Shown here piece after piece: positions 10,074 to 19,845 of a stretch of 64,000 nt of DNA. The notes under the pieces were generated by a model. That model was given only the letters and a program-made list of their open reading frames with translations. It was not told where the DNA came from and made no database searches. This stretch comes from an uncultured Geobacteraceae bacterium. Its GTDB lineage: Bacteria > Desulfobacterota > Desulfuromonadia > Geobacterales > Pseudopelobacteraceae. How positions within the stretch are numbered: position 1 is the first letter of the stretch; each line of letters starts with the position of its first letter. The translations under genes were made by a program, and so were the position numbers. The stretch is from positions 26,496-90,495 of the forward strand of contig CAIQWT010000092.1 in the NCBI GenBank assembly GCA_903875605.1. The letters are read 5' to 3'.

Positions 10074-10451
10074 TTAAATAGCTGTCAAAATTTTGCCGAT
10101 GACTTTTTTTAGTTCAATATATCTGACCGGTTTATTTATATATTCAAACGCACCAAGTGTCATGGCTTCGAGGTATGACTCTACTTCACCATAAGCCGTT
10201 ATCATTATGACGTTGCTCGCTGGGTGACTGCGGTTCAGTTCGCGCAAAAACTTCAACCCGTCCATCTCCGGCATATTAAGATCGGTAATGATCAACTCTA
10301 CTTCATTGCTACGCAGATAATTAAGCGCTTCCAGACCGTTACTGGCTGACGCCACTTCATAACCGTCATGGACAAGTATTTTGGAAAGAGCCACCCTGGC
10401 ATTTTCCTCATCATCCACAACAAGTATCCTCTTCTTACACATCTGCTCCAC
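10074..10451 (-). CDS. single-domain response regulator
   Basis: ILVVDDEENAR, LIITDLNMPEMDG, INKPVRY. Confidence 0.9.
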   Translation of the reverse strand: MEQMCKKRILVVDDEENARVALSKILVHDGYEVASASNGLEALNYLRSNEVELIITDLNMPEMDGLKFLRELNRSHPASNVIMITAYGEVESYLEAMTLGAFEYINKPVRYIELKKVIGKILTAI

Positions 10452-10572
10452 TGTATTTCTCCTGCACGAGTTTCAAGTACAGGAAGTTTAACATGATGTG
10501 GTTGACTGTCAAGGGCTTGGAAATCTTTTTTAAAACGATGGATCAATAACAAATGTCACATTTCAGAATTAA

Positions 10573-11448
10573 TTATTTAAGCGCATCGGCATCAAGTTCG
10601 ATGTATGCCTGTTTTCCGGCCGGACCGAGAGGCTTGTAGGGTTTACCGTTTAATTCTACATCAACGCCACCGGCATTACTTAATTCCAGTGTTACCTTTT
10701 TTTCAGCTTTCCACTCAATCACATCCCCGATAGTAAGATCCTGCTGTTGTGGTGAGGAGCCGTCTACGGTGGATGTTAGCGTTCCGGTTTGGGTAACTTT
10801 AATTTTCACTATAAGCCCCTTACCAGCTTCTAACGGCCGCTTAGCTACTGCTGTTATTTCAGAATCAGCTGGTTCAGTAAGACGTTTTTCTGCTTTGTTG
10901 ACAGGGCTGATCCGCTCTACCCTACTATGGCGCACTGAGCTTTGTACCATCTGAACGGCAGCATTCTGAAGGGGCAACGTCACCGCTGCAACCGGTTGCA
11001 CCTGACGAACAAGTGGGGGTGGAGTTGGCTTAAAAAACTTTGCAGTAACCAGGATGACTATCAGCAAGGAGGCCGGGAATAACATCTTTTTGAGAGAAGG
11101 GAGACGGCGCGGAGGACGCCCGGGGATGGCTGCTGCGCGAGTAAGATCCGGTTTTTCGCCTTTAACTCCGAAAAGTTTTTCATACATCCTTGCAACATCG
11201 TCAGAGTTAAGACCGAGGTAGGTTGCGTAGATACGGAGAAATCCCTTGAGATAGGCCTGATTAGCAAATTCACGAATCTGGTCGCCTTCCAATGCTTTCA
11301 GGTGAGAAATGCCAATTTTTGTGGTTTCAGATGCTTCTTCCAGCGTAATTCCGTGAAACTCACGGCAACGACGCAGAATTGCCCCCGGTGAACCGGCAGA
11401 GGTCTCTGGCGCAGATGAAAACGGATCAGACATTCTACCCCCACTCAC
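10573..11448 (-). CDS. RodZ-like helix-turn-helix/DUF4115 membrane protein
   Basis: GAILRRCREFHGITLEEASETTKIGISHLKALE HTH, internal TM, C-terminal DUF4115-like LTIGDVIEWKAEKKVTLELSNAGGVDVELNGKPYKPLG. Confidence 0.75.
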   Translation of the reverse strand: MSGGRMSDPFSSAPETSAGSPGAILRRCREFHGITLEEASETTKIGISHLKALEGDQIREFANQAYLKGFLRIYATYLGLNSDDVARMYEKLFGVKGEKPDLTRAAAIPGRPPRRLPSLKKMLFPASLLIVILVTAKFFKPTPPPLVRQVQPVAAVTLPLQNAAVQMVQSSVRHSRVERISPVNKAEKRLTEPADSEITAVAKRPLEAGKGLIVKIKVTQTGTLTSTVDGSSPQQQDLTIGDVIEWKAEKKVTLELSNAGGVDVELNGKPYKPLGPAGKQAYIELDADALK

Positions 11449-12206
11449 TTGAGAAGCTCCAAATACCCAAGAGAGGCACGCCCAAGCTCACTGTCAGGAA
11501 TCAGCCGGACTGCCTCTTTGAAAGAGCTGCGAGCAGCATCTAGCCGGCTTAATTTAAGCTGTGCCTGACCCATATAATGGTGCGCTGCTCCATAATCACG
11601 ATAAATATCCAATGCTTTGGAATATTCTACAATCGCCTGTTCACTCTTGTCCATGGCAAACCAGACCCTACCAAGAGAAAGCCGTACAACCGGATTGCGC
11701 GGATTTAAGGCCGCGACACCCTGCAGCTCTTCCAGTGATTTGGTGTATTCACCTTTTCCAAGATAGGCCAGCCCGAGATTGATGCAGGCATTTTCGTTAT
11801 TGTCGTAAAAAAGATCGTCTTTTACAATTTTGAATTGTTGAATAGCGCTATCCCAGCGTTTTAAATCCAGGTAGGCAACCCCCAGATCGTTTCTGGCAAC
11901 AGAAAAACTAGGCTTCAAAACAATTGCCTTTAAAAGTTTCGCCTCGGCAAGATCCGGGCGTTTTTTCCCTATAAAAGCTTTGCCGAGATTATAAAGGACA
12001 TCCGGGTTTTCGGGATCAAGCTTCTCGGCTTCAGTCAGGTCAAACAGAGCCGATGAATAATTTCCCTCCCCAAGATATGAAAGTCCCATTTGATAATGAT
12101 AGGAAGCCGGGTTGGGCTTGTTACTATTTTGTCCCCGCCCGGACACGCAGCCGGAAACGTACAACAGCAACATAGATGCAGCTATAATGTGCAAAATACG
12201 TTTCAT
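11445..12206 (-). CDS. TPR-repeat lipoprotein (PilF/PilW-like)
   Basis: Lipobox LLYVSGCVSG when started at MKRILHIIAAS; several TPRs (YHYQMGLSYLGEGNYSSALFDLTEAEKLDPEN). Confidence 0.75.
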   Translation of the reverse strand: MKRILHIIAASMLLLYVSGCVSGRGQNSNKPNPASYHYQMGLSYLGEGNYSSALFDLTEAEKLDPENPDVLYNLGKAFIGKKRPDLAEAKLLKAIVLKPSFSVARNDLGVAYLDLKRWDSAIQQFKIVKDDLFYDNNENACINLGLAYLGKGEYTKSLEELQGVAALNPRNPVVRLSLGRVWFAMDKSEQAIVEYSKALDIYRDYGAAHHYMGQAQLKLSRLDAARSSFKEAVRLIPDSELGRASLGYLELLK

Positions 12207-12264
12207 CTTATACCACTCTTGCGATCTGCATCGCAGGGTCGCAATGTGCCATTTTTGGTATGCA

Positions 12265-13179
12265 TCAGATTGTAATATCCTTGAAGCTGGTGAGCGCCTT
12301 GAAACTGGCAAACCTGGCCTGAATTTCTTTATACTCAAGTCGCTTCATACGATTTAGACTGAAGTCTTCTACATTGAACGAAGCCATTACGCTTCCGAAA
12401 ATAATCGCCTGACGCAGCCCCTCCTCAGTAAGATCACCCGTATTTGCAAGGTATCCCATAAATCCACCAGCGAAAGTGTCGCCCGCTCCTGTCGGATCAA
12501 ACACCTCTTCCAGCGGGTAGGCCGGTGCCGCGAAAACCGTCTCAGGGGTAAACATCAAAACTCCATACTCTCCGCGCTTAACAACAAGGCGTTTGCACCC
12601 GAGGTTCATAATTTGACGGGCAGCCTTTACAAGATTAGCTTCACCGGTGAACTGCCTGGCTTCGCCCTCGTTGATGACAACAATATCAACTTTTTTAAGA
12701 ACCTGCTTGAGAGATTCCGGCTTGGAGGAGATCCAGAAATTCATTGTGTCACACGCCACAAGCTTCGGCTTTCGTACCTGTTCCAAAACTTTCATCTGCA
12801 GATCTGGATCTATATTTGCCAGAAACAGATATTCCGCATCGCGGTAGGACTCAGGGAGATCGGGCTGAAAATCCATCAGGACGTTAAGTTGAGTGTCAAG
12901 AGTTTGGGCTTCGTTCAGATCATATCCGTAGCGCCCGCTCCAGTGGAATGTTTTGCCAGGAATGCGCTGTAAGCCGGTAGTATCAATGTTCCGATTCTGC
13001 AGAAAAGTTACATGCTCTTCCGGAAAGTCCTCTCCAACGACAGCAACAAGAGATACATCAGTAAAGAAACTGGCAGATGTAGAAAAATAAGTGGCGGAGC
13101 CACCAAGAACGTTGTCGCCCCTTCCGAAAGGGGTTTCAACGGTATCAAACGCTACTGTGCCGACAACAACAATGCTCAT
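12265..13179 (-). CDS. PfkB family carbohydrate kinase
   Basis: C-terminal PfkB signature DPTGAGDTFAGGFMGYLA. Confidence 0.88.
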   Translation of the reverse strand: MSIVVVGTVAFDTVETPFGRGDNVLGGSATYFSTSASFFTDVSLVAVVGEDFPEEHVTFLQNRNIDTTGLQRIPGKTFHWSGRYGYDLNEAQTLDTQLNVLMDFQPDLPESYRDAEYLFLANIDPDLQMKVLEQVRKPKLVACDTMNFWISSKPESLKQVLKKVDIVVINEGEARQFTGEANLVKAARQIMNLGCKRLVVKRGEYGVLMFTPETVFAAPAYPLEEVFDPTGAGDTFAGGFMGYLANTGDLTEEGLRQAIIFGSVMASFNVEDFSLNRMKRLEYKEIQARFASFKALTSFKDITI

Positions 13180-13279
13180 TGGTTTCTCCTACTTTGGAAT
13201 ATTGGGGCAAAGTACCACGCTGCACAAAATGAGTCAAAAGGATTGTAGGTTCGTGTAAACACCGTATCGTGCAGTGGCC

Positions 13280-14578
13280 CTACTCCCCCGCGATCCCCAT
13301 GGACCAAAGGTAATAGACTTGCGCTACACGATAGTCACGCCGGGCTCTTGCAAGGTTACTTCTGGCCAGGAGCAGATTTAACTGAGCGTCATCGACCTCA
13401 AGCCTTATCTTTACGCCGAACTCATACCCCTTTTCCGCCATCTGGAGCAGACGTTCCGCCTGTTTGACTGTTCCTGAGAGCGCCTTCAAAATCTCGGCAG
13501 CCTCACGGAAGGAAAATTCCGCCTGACGAACTTCCAACGCGATTGACTCGAGAAGTTTTGTCTCCTCAATCTGTTTCGTGCGCAACTCACTTTTGGCCTG
13601 AGCAACCTTACCACTGGTACGAAGACCGTCGAAAAACGGAAAAGTTACATACAGACCTACGTTCCAAGCCGCACCGTCTGCATCCTGCGCCGGCCCAGGA
13701 TCATTCAGGCTCGCCCAGTGCCAACCGGCGCCCCCTTTAAGGTCAAGACGCGGCTTGTTTTCAGCATTGGCAATAGTGACCAGCTCGTCATAAATGCGTA
13801 GGCGCAGTTGCAGATCAGCCAGCTCCGGACGTTTTTTACCGGCGAGTTGGAACGCTTGTTCAAAATTAGCCGGCAGTGAGCGATCCGCCGTCGGCACTTC
13901 CAGAGACTCTATTACATCGACTTCATCACTCTCCATAGCGAGCAGGAAACGGAGTTTTTCGCGTGCCATGCGGATGCCGTTTTCAGTGCGAATAACTTCG
14001 GGCTGTGTGTTCTCGGCAGCAACTTCTGCCGCCAGGACATCATAATCCGTTGCAACCCCGGCGTTAAACTTGCGAGTTGCCTCATCAAGATGCCGTAGTT
14101 TCTGAGCACGGTTTTCTAGAGCCATGCGAGACAGCTCGCGTGACAACAAAACATCGTGGTATGACGTCACCACGTCACGGTAGACAGCCTGACGATAAAG
14201 TCTCAGTTGCTCATCCGCTGTTTTAAGCCCAACCTCGGCGGCTCTGATAGCAGCGTTCAGCTTCCCCCAGGTATATAACTGTTGGGAAACCGTCAGATCT
14301 ACAGCCCGGCCAAACTGCCTCTGAGCGGGCGTACCGGCTATTTGTTGGCTGCCATCCTTTGAGACCATTGCAGTACCGTTGAGAGAAACTTGAGGTAACG
14401 CTGCAGCGCGTTCTTCTACATATTTGCCCTGGACATAGTGTGCGTACTCGCGCGCTTTTTCGATGTCGCGGTTTTTCTCTAAAGCGACAGAGATTGCCTG
14501 ATCAAGTGACAGGGCTTTTATTTCGGCGTTGCAGACAACCGGAATGAACACAACTAAAATCATAAATACAAATTTCAT
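13280..14578 (-). CDS. TolC family outer membrane efflux protein
   Basis: Signal peptide, LSLDQAISVALEKNRDI, two OEP repeats; linked to RND genes. Confidence 0.88.
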   Translation of the reverse strand: MKFVFMILVVFIPVVCNAEIKALSLDQAISVALEKNRDIEKAREYAHYVQGKYVEERAAALPQVSLNGTAMVSKDGSQQIAGTPAQRQFGRAVDLTVSQQLYTWGKLNAAIRAAEVGLKTADEQLRLYRQAVYRDVVTSYHDVLLSRELSRMALENRAQKLRHLDEATRKFNAGVATDYDVLAAEVAAENTQPEVIRTENGIRMAREKLRFLLAMESDEVDVIESLEVPTADRSLPANFEQAFQLAGKKRPELADLQLRLRIYDELVTIANAENKPRLDLKGGAGWHWASLNDPGPAQDADGAAWNVGLYVTFPFFDGLRTSGKVAQAKSELRTKQIEETKLLESIALEVRQAEFSFREAAEILKALSGTVKQAERLLQMAEKGYEFGVKIRLEVDDAQLNLLLARSNLARARRDYRVAQVYYLWSMGIAGE

Positions 14579-14594
14579 TACCGTAAGTCCCCTT

Positions 14595-16346
14595 TCATAT
14601 TATGACAAACTTTTGCCAACCACGCACCGAATTGACCAGCCAGAGTTCATCTGCCCGACTCAGATCTTCGGTACAAAGGATTTGCTCTCTGATTTTCCCA
14701 TCTGCAAGGAGCTCTTCCCGCAGTACACCCGGCAGTAGACCGCAAGCCAGCGGCGGCGTCACAAGCTGTCCAGCCAATTTAACCACCAGTGTGTGATAAC
14801 TTCCTTCAGTCAACTGTCCATGTTCGTTGAGTAGCAACACCTCATCACAGTCCGGGTGCTCCGATCTGGCAGAGTCGAGTTTTTCCCTGCAAGTTGTCTT
14901 ATGGTAACAAAAACAATCGTCAGAATTTACCCGTACCGCGCTTATGCCGACTCGAAGAATATCCGTCCGCTCGAATAGTACTTCAGAAGACAGCTCCAGG
15001 CTGCCGTCCGGCGCCAGAAGCAGGCGGATTTTAAAAAGCCCGGATGTCGTCAGAGCAGCATGCGCAGAAAGAGTATGCCGTATTTTCCCAGCGTCACATA
15101 CAAAACCAAAATAGGATGCTGAAGCGGCAATTCGGGCGATGTGCCTATCCAGAAGGGAGTAGACACCATCCTCCAAGCGGAGCGATTCAATCAGACGAAA
15201 GTCATTATTTCGGTGATTGACAAACACTCCTTTGCTCAAACATTCGGAGTACTCTAAAGATGCAACGGAATCCCAGGTAACGGCACTTCCAACGCCCATC
15301 GTCAGAGTGTTTGTCTGTGAGTCACACAACAAAGTGCGGATCGCTACGGAAAAAACCGCCTCACCACCAGGAGCCACGCATCCGATCGCCCCGCAATAGA
15401 CTCCGCGTGGAGCGTTCTCAAGTTCGGCAATTATTTCCATGCTGCGTCGTTTAGGGGCACCAGTTACAGATCCACACGGAAACAGGGCCCTAAAAACATC
15501 TGCCAGACCAACGTCGGGGCGGATTTGCGCAGAAACAGTCGAAGTCATCTGGTGGACGGTGGGATATGTTTCTACATCAAACAACCTGTCAACCGTCACT
15601 GAACCGATCTCTGCAATAACGCCGAGATCGTTGCGTAACAGATCAACGATCATTAGGTTTTCGGCCTTTTCTTTTGGGCTGTTCCGTAACTGTGTGACTG
15701 CAACCAGGTCATCTTCAGCCCGGCTCCCGCGGCGGGCGGTGCCCTTCATCGGGCAAGTAGTAATTTTCCCCTCTTTCAGTGAAAAGAAAATCTCCGGCGA
15801 AGCCGAAAGAATGGTGAACCGGCCAGTATCAATGAAAGCAGAGAACGGCGCACCCTGTGCTACGCTTATCCGCGAATATAAATCACACAAATTCCCTGCG
15901 AAAGTCCCCTGCAAAGAAAATGTATGATTTACCTGATAACAATCCCCTGCAGCAATGTAATCGCGGATACAACTGACATCTCCGGTGTATTCTTCAAAAT
16001 TTTTCAGTGGCTCAAGCAGGGCATCCAGAGCAGAAACGTCAAGATCCGCACCGGCATTAACGCTGTGTCGCTCCCGAAAGAGAGCAAACCAGGCGAGCGG
16101 CAGTCCCTCGACCGGGGGGATATGTGGCAGATCAGGGTTAAGTGAAGAGGCTGCTTCATAAGCTACAAAACCGACCGCATAAAGGCCTCCAGCAGCCGCC
16201 TGTTCAATTTGATTGAGAACATCTACAACCTCACTGGCTTGAGTAGCTGCCACGGTTTTGACGTACCCGTCAAATCGCCACGAAGAGGCAAAGCTACCAC
16301 AACGGAACGAATCGAAGAGAATCAAGGGTATTTCAGACATTGCCAC
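14595..16346 (-). CDS. aminodeoxychorismate synthase component I / aminodeoxychorismate lyase fusion
   Basis: PabB motifs (CYQVNHTFSLQG, KGTARRG, FPCGSVTGAPKRRSMEII) followed by a class-IV aminotransferase-like C-terminus (DEVLLLNEHGQLTEGSYHTLVV). Confidence 0.85.
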   Translation of the reverse strand: MAMSEIPLILFDSFRCGSFASSWRFDGYVKTVAATQASEVVDVLNQIEQAAAGGLYAVGFVAYEAASSLNPDLPHIPPVEGLPLAWFALFRERHSVNAGADLDVSALDALLEPLKNFEEYTGDVSCIRDYIAAGDCYQVNHTFSLQGTFAGNLCDLYSRISVAQGAPFSAFIDTGRFTILSASPEIFFSLKEGKITTCPMKGTARRGSRAEDDLVAVTQLRNSPKEKAENLMIVDLLRNDLGVIAEIGSVTVDRLFDVETYPTVHQMTSTVSAQIRPDVGLADVFRALFPCGSVTGAPKRRSMEIIAELENAPRGVYCGAIGCVAPGGEAVFSVAIRTLLCDSQTNTLTMGVGSAVTWDSVASLEYSECLSKGVFVNHRNNDFRLIESLRLEDGVYSLLDRHIARIAASASYFGFVCDAGKIRHTLSAHAALTTSGLFKIRLLLAPDGSLELSSEVLFERTDILRVGISAVRVNSDDCFCYHKTTCREKLDSARSEHPDCDEVLLLNEHGQLTEGSYHTLVVKLAGQLVTPPLACGLLPGVLREELLADGKIREQILCTEDLSRADELWLVNSVRGWQKFVII

Positions 16347-19300
16347 CTTTCCATCTCCGTTTCAGCCAGCCCCCCAGGTCATCCATCAGTGTGTACATTA
16401 CCGGCACTACCAACAGTGTCAGCAGAGTCGAAGTAAGGAGGCCGCCAACTACGGCGCGAGCCATGGGGGCGCGACCTTCAGCGCCCGCTCCAAGCGCCAG
16501 AAATAGCGGCATCATTCCAAAAATCATCGCCAGTGTTGTCATTATTATCGGCCGCAGACGGGTGCGGCCTGCCAGAATAACCGCCTCACGCCTGTTCATG
16601 CCGTCCCTGCGCTGAAGCACCTTGGCGTAATCAACCAGCAAAATTGCATTTTTGGTTACTAATCCCATCAGCATGATCAAGCCTATCAGAGACATTATAT
16701 TGATCGTATCGCCGGTAAGTTTGAGCATACCGGCCATCCCGACAATGGAAAGCGGCAGAGAAAACATGATTGCAAGGGGTTCAAAAAACGACTCAAACTG
16801 GGCGGCCAGAATCAGGTAGACAAAAAGCACTGCCAACAGTAACGACTCCCCCATGTAGCCGAATGATTCGGCCATATCTTCTGCCTCACCAGATAGATTA
16901 ACGGAGTAGCCAGGCGGCATGTTAATCCTTTTGGAAGCAGCCTCAACATGCTTGGCAGCAGTTCCGACCGGCAACCGGTCAAGATTAGCACTTACAGTTA
17001 CCTGGCGGGCCAGATCACGGCGGTTTATCTCCGTAGGCGATGCAGCCACAACAGTGCTGGTCAGACTTGACACCGGTATCAGCTTGACTCCACCATTACC
17101 GTCCGGCACAGACACTTTCAAATCCAGCACCTGCGAAGCATTTTGCCGTAAATGTGCCGGCAGGCGAACCCGCAGATTTACCGCATCGCCATCTACATCT
17201 TCAAAAGTTGAAATGGCTTCGCCACCGACCAGACGACTAACAGAGGCCACGATATCATTGGTTGTAACGCCAGCCGACAGAGCTTTGTCGCGGTCAACCC
17301 GCATACGGTATTCAGGGATGTCGTTCTCCAGGGTCATTGTAATATCTACAATGCCACGCACCTTATAAAGCTCCTCTTTCAAGCGCGCTCCAAGCTGCTT
17401 GAGGACCACCAGATCTTCACCTTTAAGGTTAACGTTAAGCGGTTTCTGCGCCCCGCCGATCTGACCGACTTCCTCAATGGAGAAGGTTATGCCCGCTATC
17501 TTCTGCAAGCGCTCGCGCACTTCCCGCTGCAGCTGGAACTGGTTTTTGGAACGATCTTTTCGTTCCTTGAGCTTAACGTATAAAAGACCGTCGCGCACAG
17601 TACCGCTGTCCCCGGCGCCGATAGTGGCATAGGTATGATCAACCTCCGGTGCGCTTTTTACAGCAGCCAGAACTGCATGCATGCGGTCTTCGGTTTCAAC
17701 TACAGAGGCATCCGGAGCTGTTTTGAACGAAATTTGAAATTCACCTTTATCCTCCGGAGCCATAAATGAGGACTCCAGGGAGCCAAAAAGCATGATCCCG
17801 GCGACAAAGGATCCAAGGGCCAACGCCATAACGCTTTTGCGGTGATCCAGCGCCCAGGCTATAGCACCACGATATTTATCGGCAGTTTTGTCAAACCAGA
17901 AGTTGAATTTTTCCAGATAGCGCGCAATCCCTTTGCGTTTCCCCTGCAGATGAATTGAGGGATCGTGCCAGCGGGATGAAAGCATAGGATCGAGGGTAAA
18001 CGAAACAAACAGCGAAACCAATACCGCAAAGGCGACGCTGATGCCGAACTGATAGAAAAAACGTCCGACAATCCCCTTCATGAAGGCCACCGGTATGAAC
18101 ACGGCAATAATCGACATGGAAGTAGAGAAAACCGCTAGTCCGATCTCTGACGTGCCAAACCTGGCCGCTTCCATGTGGTCTTTCCCCATTTCCAGATGGC
18201 GGACAATATTCTCCCGCACAACAATGGCATCATCTATCAGCATGCCTATGGCCAGAGATAAAGCCATCAGGGTCATGACATTAAGGGTCATGCCAAGCGC
18301 ATTCATGACGATAAAAGAGGATATGACCGAAATCGGCAGAGTCACACCGGTAATCACTGTTGACCGCCAGGAGTTGATGAAACAGAAAATGATCAGTACA
18401 GTCAGAATACCGCCGATGAGCAGAGTTTCTTTGACATCAGCAAGCGACTCGCGCGTCATGATAGAACCGTCCCGTACCAGCGAAAGCGTTACCCCGGGCG
18501 GCAACTCCTTTTGCAGCTTTAACATAACTTTCTTGACGGTATCAACCAGCTCGACCTGATTACCACCTGACTGTTTGTATATATCCAGACCAATAGCCGG
18601 CTTACCGTTCACCAGAGCAAGTTTGCGCTTTTCTTCAATACCGTCGTTTATCACGGCTATTTCGCCAAGCCGTATCGGACGACTATTCCGCTGAGCAACG
18701 GTCATCTGTCGATACTGCTCGGCCAGTTCCGGCTTACCCTCTATGCGGAGCGGATATTCCGCTGTGCCTCGGGTTATCCGCCCTAGCGGCGTGTTAGTGT
18801 TCTCGGAACGGATACCGGAAACAATGTCGTTAACACCAAGCTTAAGTGCGTCCAGCCTGACCGGATCGAGATCAATGTTGACCTCACGCTTCTGACCGCC
18901 GACCATATCGACCTTGCCGACTCCGGCAACGCTTTCAAATCTTTTTTTAATCCTTTTTTCTACCAATGTTGTCAATTCGCGAGGCGACAAAGTAGTAGAT
19001 TCAACGGCCAGCGCTGCAATCGGCGAAGCGTTAAAGTCCAGCTTCTGAATAATCGGTTCATCGATAGAAGCCGGCAGAGTTGCGCGTACAGAGGAAATCT
19101 TGGCTCGGACCTCCTGAGCCGCATCATTAACCTTTTCCTCAAGACGGAATTCTATAACAACCGATGATACGCCTTCGCGGGAAGTGGAGAAAACATGCTT
19201 CACTCCGGCAATCTGGTTGACCGCCTCCTCTATACGCTTTGAGACTTCCCGTTCGACCGTCTCCGGAGAGGCCCCGGCAAAAGTGGTGACAACCGAAACA

Positions 19301-19431
19301 ATTGGAAACTCGACATTAGGAAACATCTCAACAGAAAGACGACGATAGGAAAAGATGCCGAGTATGACCAGAGCTAAAACCATGACTGAGGCAAAAATCG
19401 GACGTTTGATGGAGGTATTGGAGAGGATCAT
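16333..19431 (-). CDS. RND efflux transporter permease (AcrB/HAE1 family)
   Basis: 1032 aa; IKRPIFASVMVLALVILGIFSYRRLSVEMFPNVEFP and repeated RND TM architecture. Confidence 0.93.
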   Translation of the reverse strand: MILSNTSIKRPIFASVMVLALVILGIFSYRRLSVEMFPNVEFPIVSVVTTFAGASPETVEREVSKRIEEAVNQIAGVKHVFSTSREGVSSVVIEFRLEEKVNDAAQEVRAKISSVRATLPASIDEPIIQKLDFNASPIAALAVESTTLSPRELTTLVEKRIKKRFESVAGVGKVDMVGGQKREVNIDLDPVRLDALKLGVNDIVSGIRSENTNTPLGRITRGTAEYPLRIEGKPELAEQYRQMTVAQRNSRPIRLGEIAVINDGIEEKRKLALVNGKPAIGLDIYKQSGGNQVELVDTVKKVMLKLQKELPPGVTLSLVRDGSIMTRESLADVKETLLIGGILTVLIIFCFINSWRSTVITGVTLPISVISSFIVMNALGMTLNVMTLMALSLAIGMLIDDAIVVRENIVRHLEMGKDHMEAARFGTSEIGLAVFSTSMSIIAVFIPVAFMKGIVGRFFYQFGISVAFAVLVSLFVSFTLDPMLSSRWHDPSIHLQGKRKGIARYLEKFNFWFDKTADKYRGAIAWALDHRKSVMALALGSFVAGIMLFGSLESSFMAPEDKGEFQISFKTAPDASVVETEDRMHAVLAAVKSAPEVDHTYATIGAGDSGTVRDGLLYVKLKERKDRSKNQFQLQREVRERLQKIAGITFSIEEVGQIGGAQKPLNVNLKGEDLVVLKQLGARLKEELYKVRGIVDITMTLENDIPEYRMRVDRDKALSAGVTTNDIVASVSRLVGGEAISTFEDVDGDAVNLRVRLPAHLRQNASQVLDLKVSVPDGNGGVKLIPVSSLTSTVVAASPTEINRRDLARQVTVSANLDRLPVGTAAKHVEAASKRINMPPGYSVNLSGEAEDMAESFGYMGESLLLAVLFVYLILAAQFESFFEPLAIMFSLPLSIVGMAGMLKLTGDTINIMSLIGLIMLMGLVTKNAILLVDYAKVLQRRDGMNRREAVILAGRTRLRPIIMTTLAMIFGMMPLFLALGAGAEGRAPMARAVVGGLLTSTLLTLLVVPVMYTLMDDLGGWLKRRWKGGNV

Positions 19432-19455
19432 TCTTGCTTCCTTTTTGTCTATTGG

Positions 19456-19845
19456 CTACGGTATTACTGATTCATGGCCAAGCGCTGCAACGATAAGTCG
19501 CTTTAGCTCCGAAATACTGCTGCAGGAACTAATCTCGGAAGCAGTTATCAATATTTCCAACGATCCATGAGTGTTCATAAATATCGCCGGGAGAGCAACA
19601 GAAACAATGCCGTACTGTTCGAAGAGTTCATCACGATGCAGAAACTCCAGTTTCTGCTCAAGAGATTCGAGAAACAGCTTCCATTCGGAGCGCATACCAA
19701 AGGTGCCATAGGTAATTGCGCAGAGATCGCAGGAATAGCTCTCCGGTGCAAACGTTTTGTGTGCGATATCAGTAAGGGTGTTAAAGAGCCCGCTGTCGGC
19801 ATTATAGACAAAGACAAGTTTCGTACGAGGGGCCTTTCCCATCAC
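19456..19845 (-). CDS. conserved hypothetical protein, CxxC-containing
   Basis: 129 aa; LVFVYNADSGLFNTLTDIAHKTFAPESYSCDLCAITYGTFGMRSEWK; 4-bp overlap with the adjacent MFP gene suggests translational coupling. Confidence 0.7.
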   Translation of the reverse strand: MMGKAPRTKLVFVYNADSGLFNTLTDIAHKTFAPESYSCDLCAITYGTFGMRSEWKLFLESLEQKLEFLHRDELFEQYGIVSVALPAIFMNTHGSLEILITASEISSCSSISELKRLIVAALGHESVIP

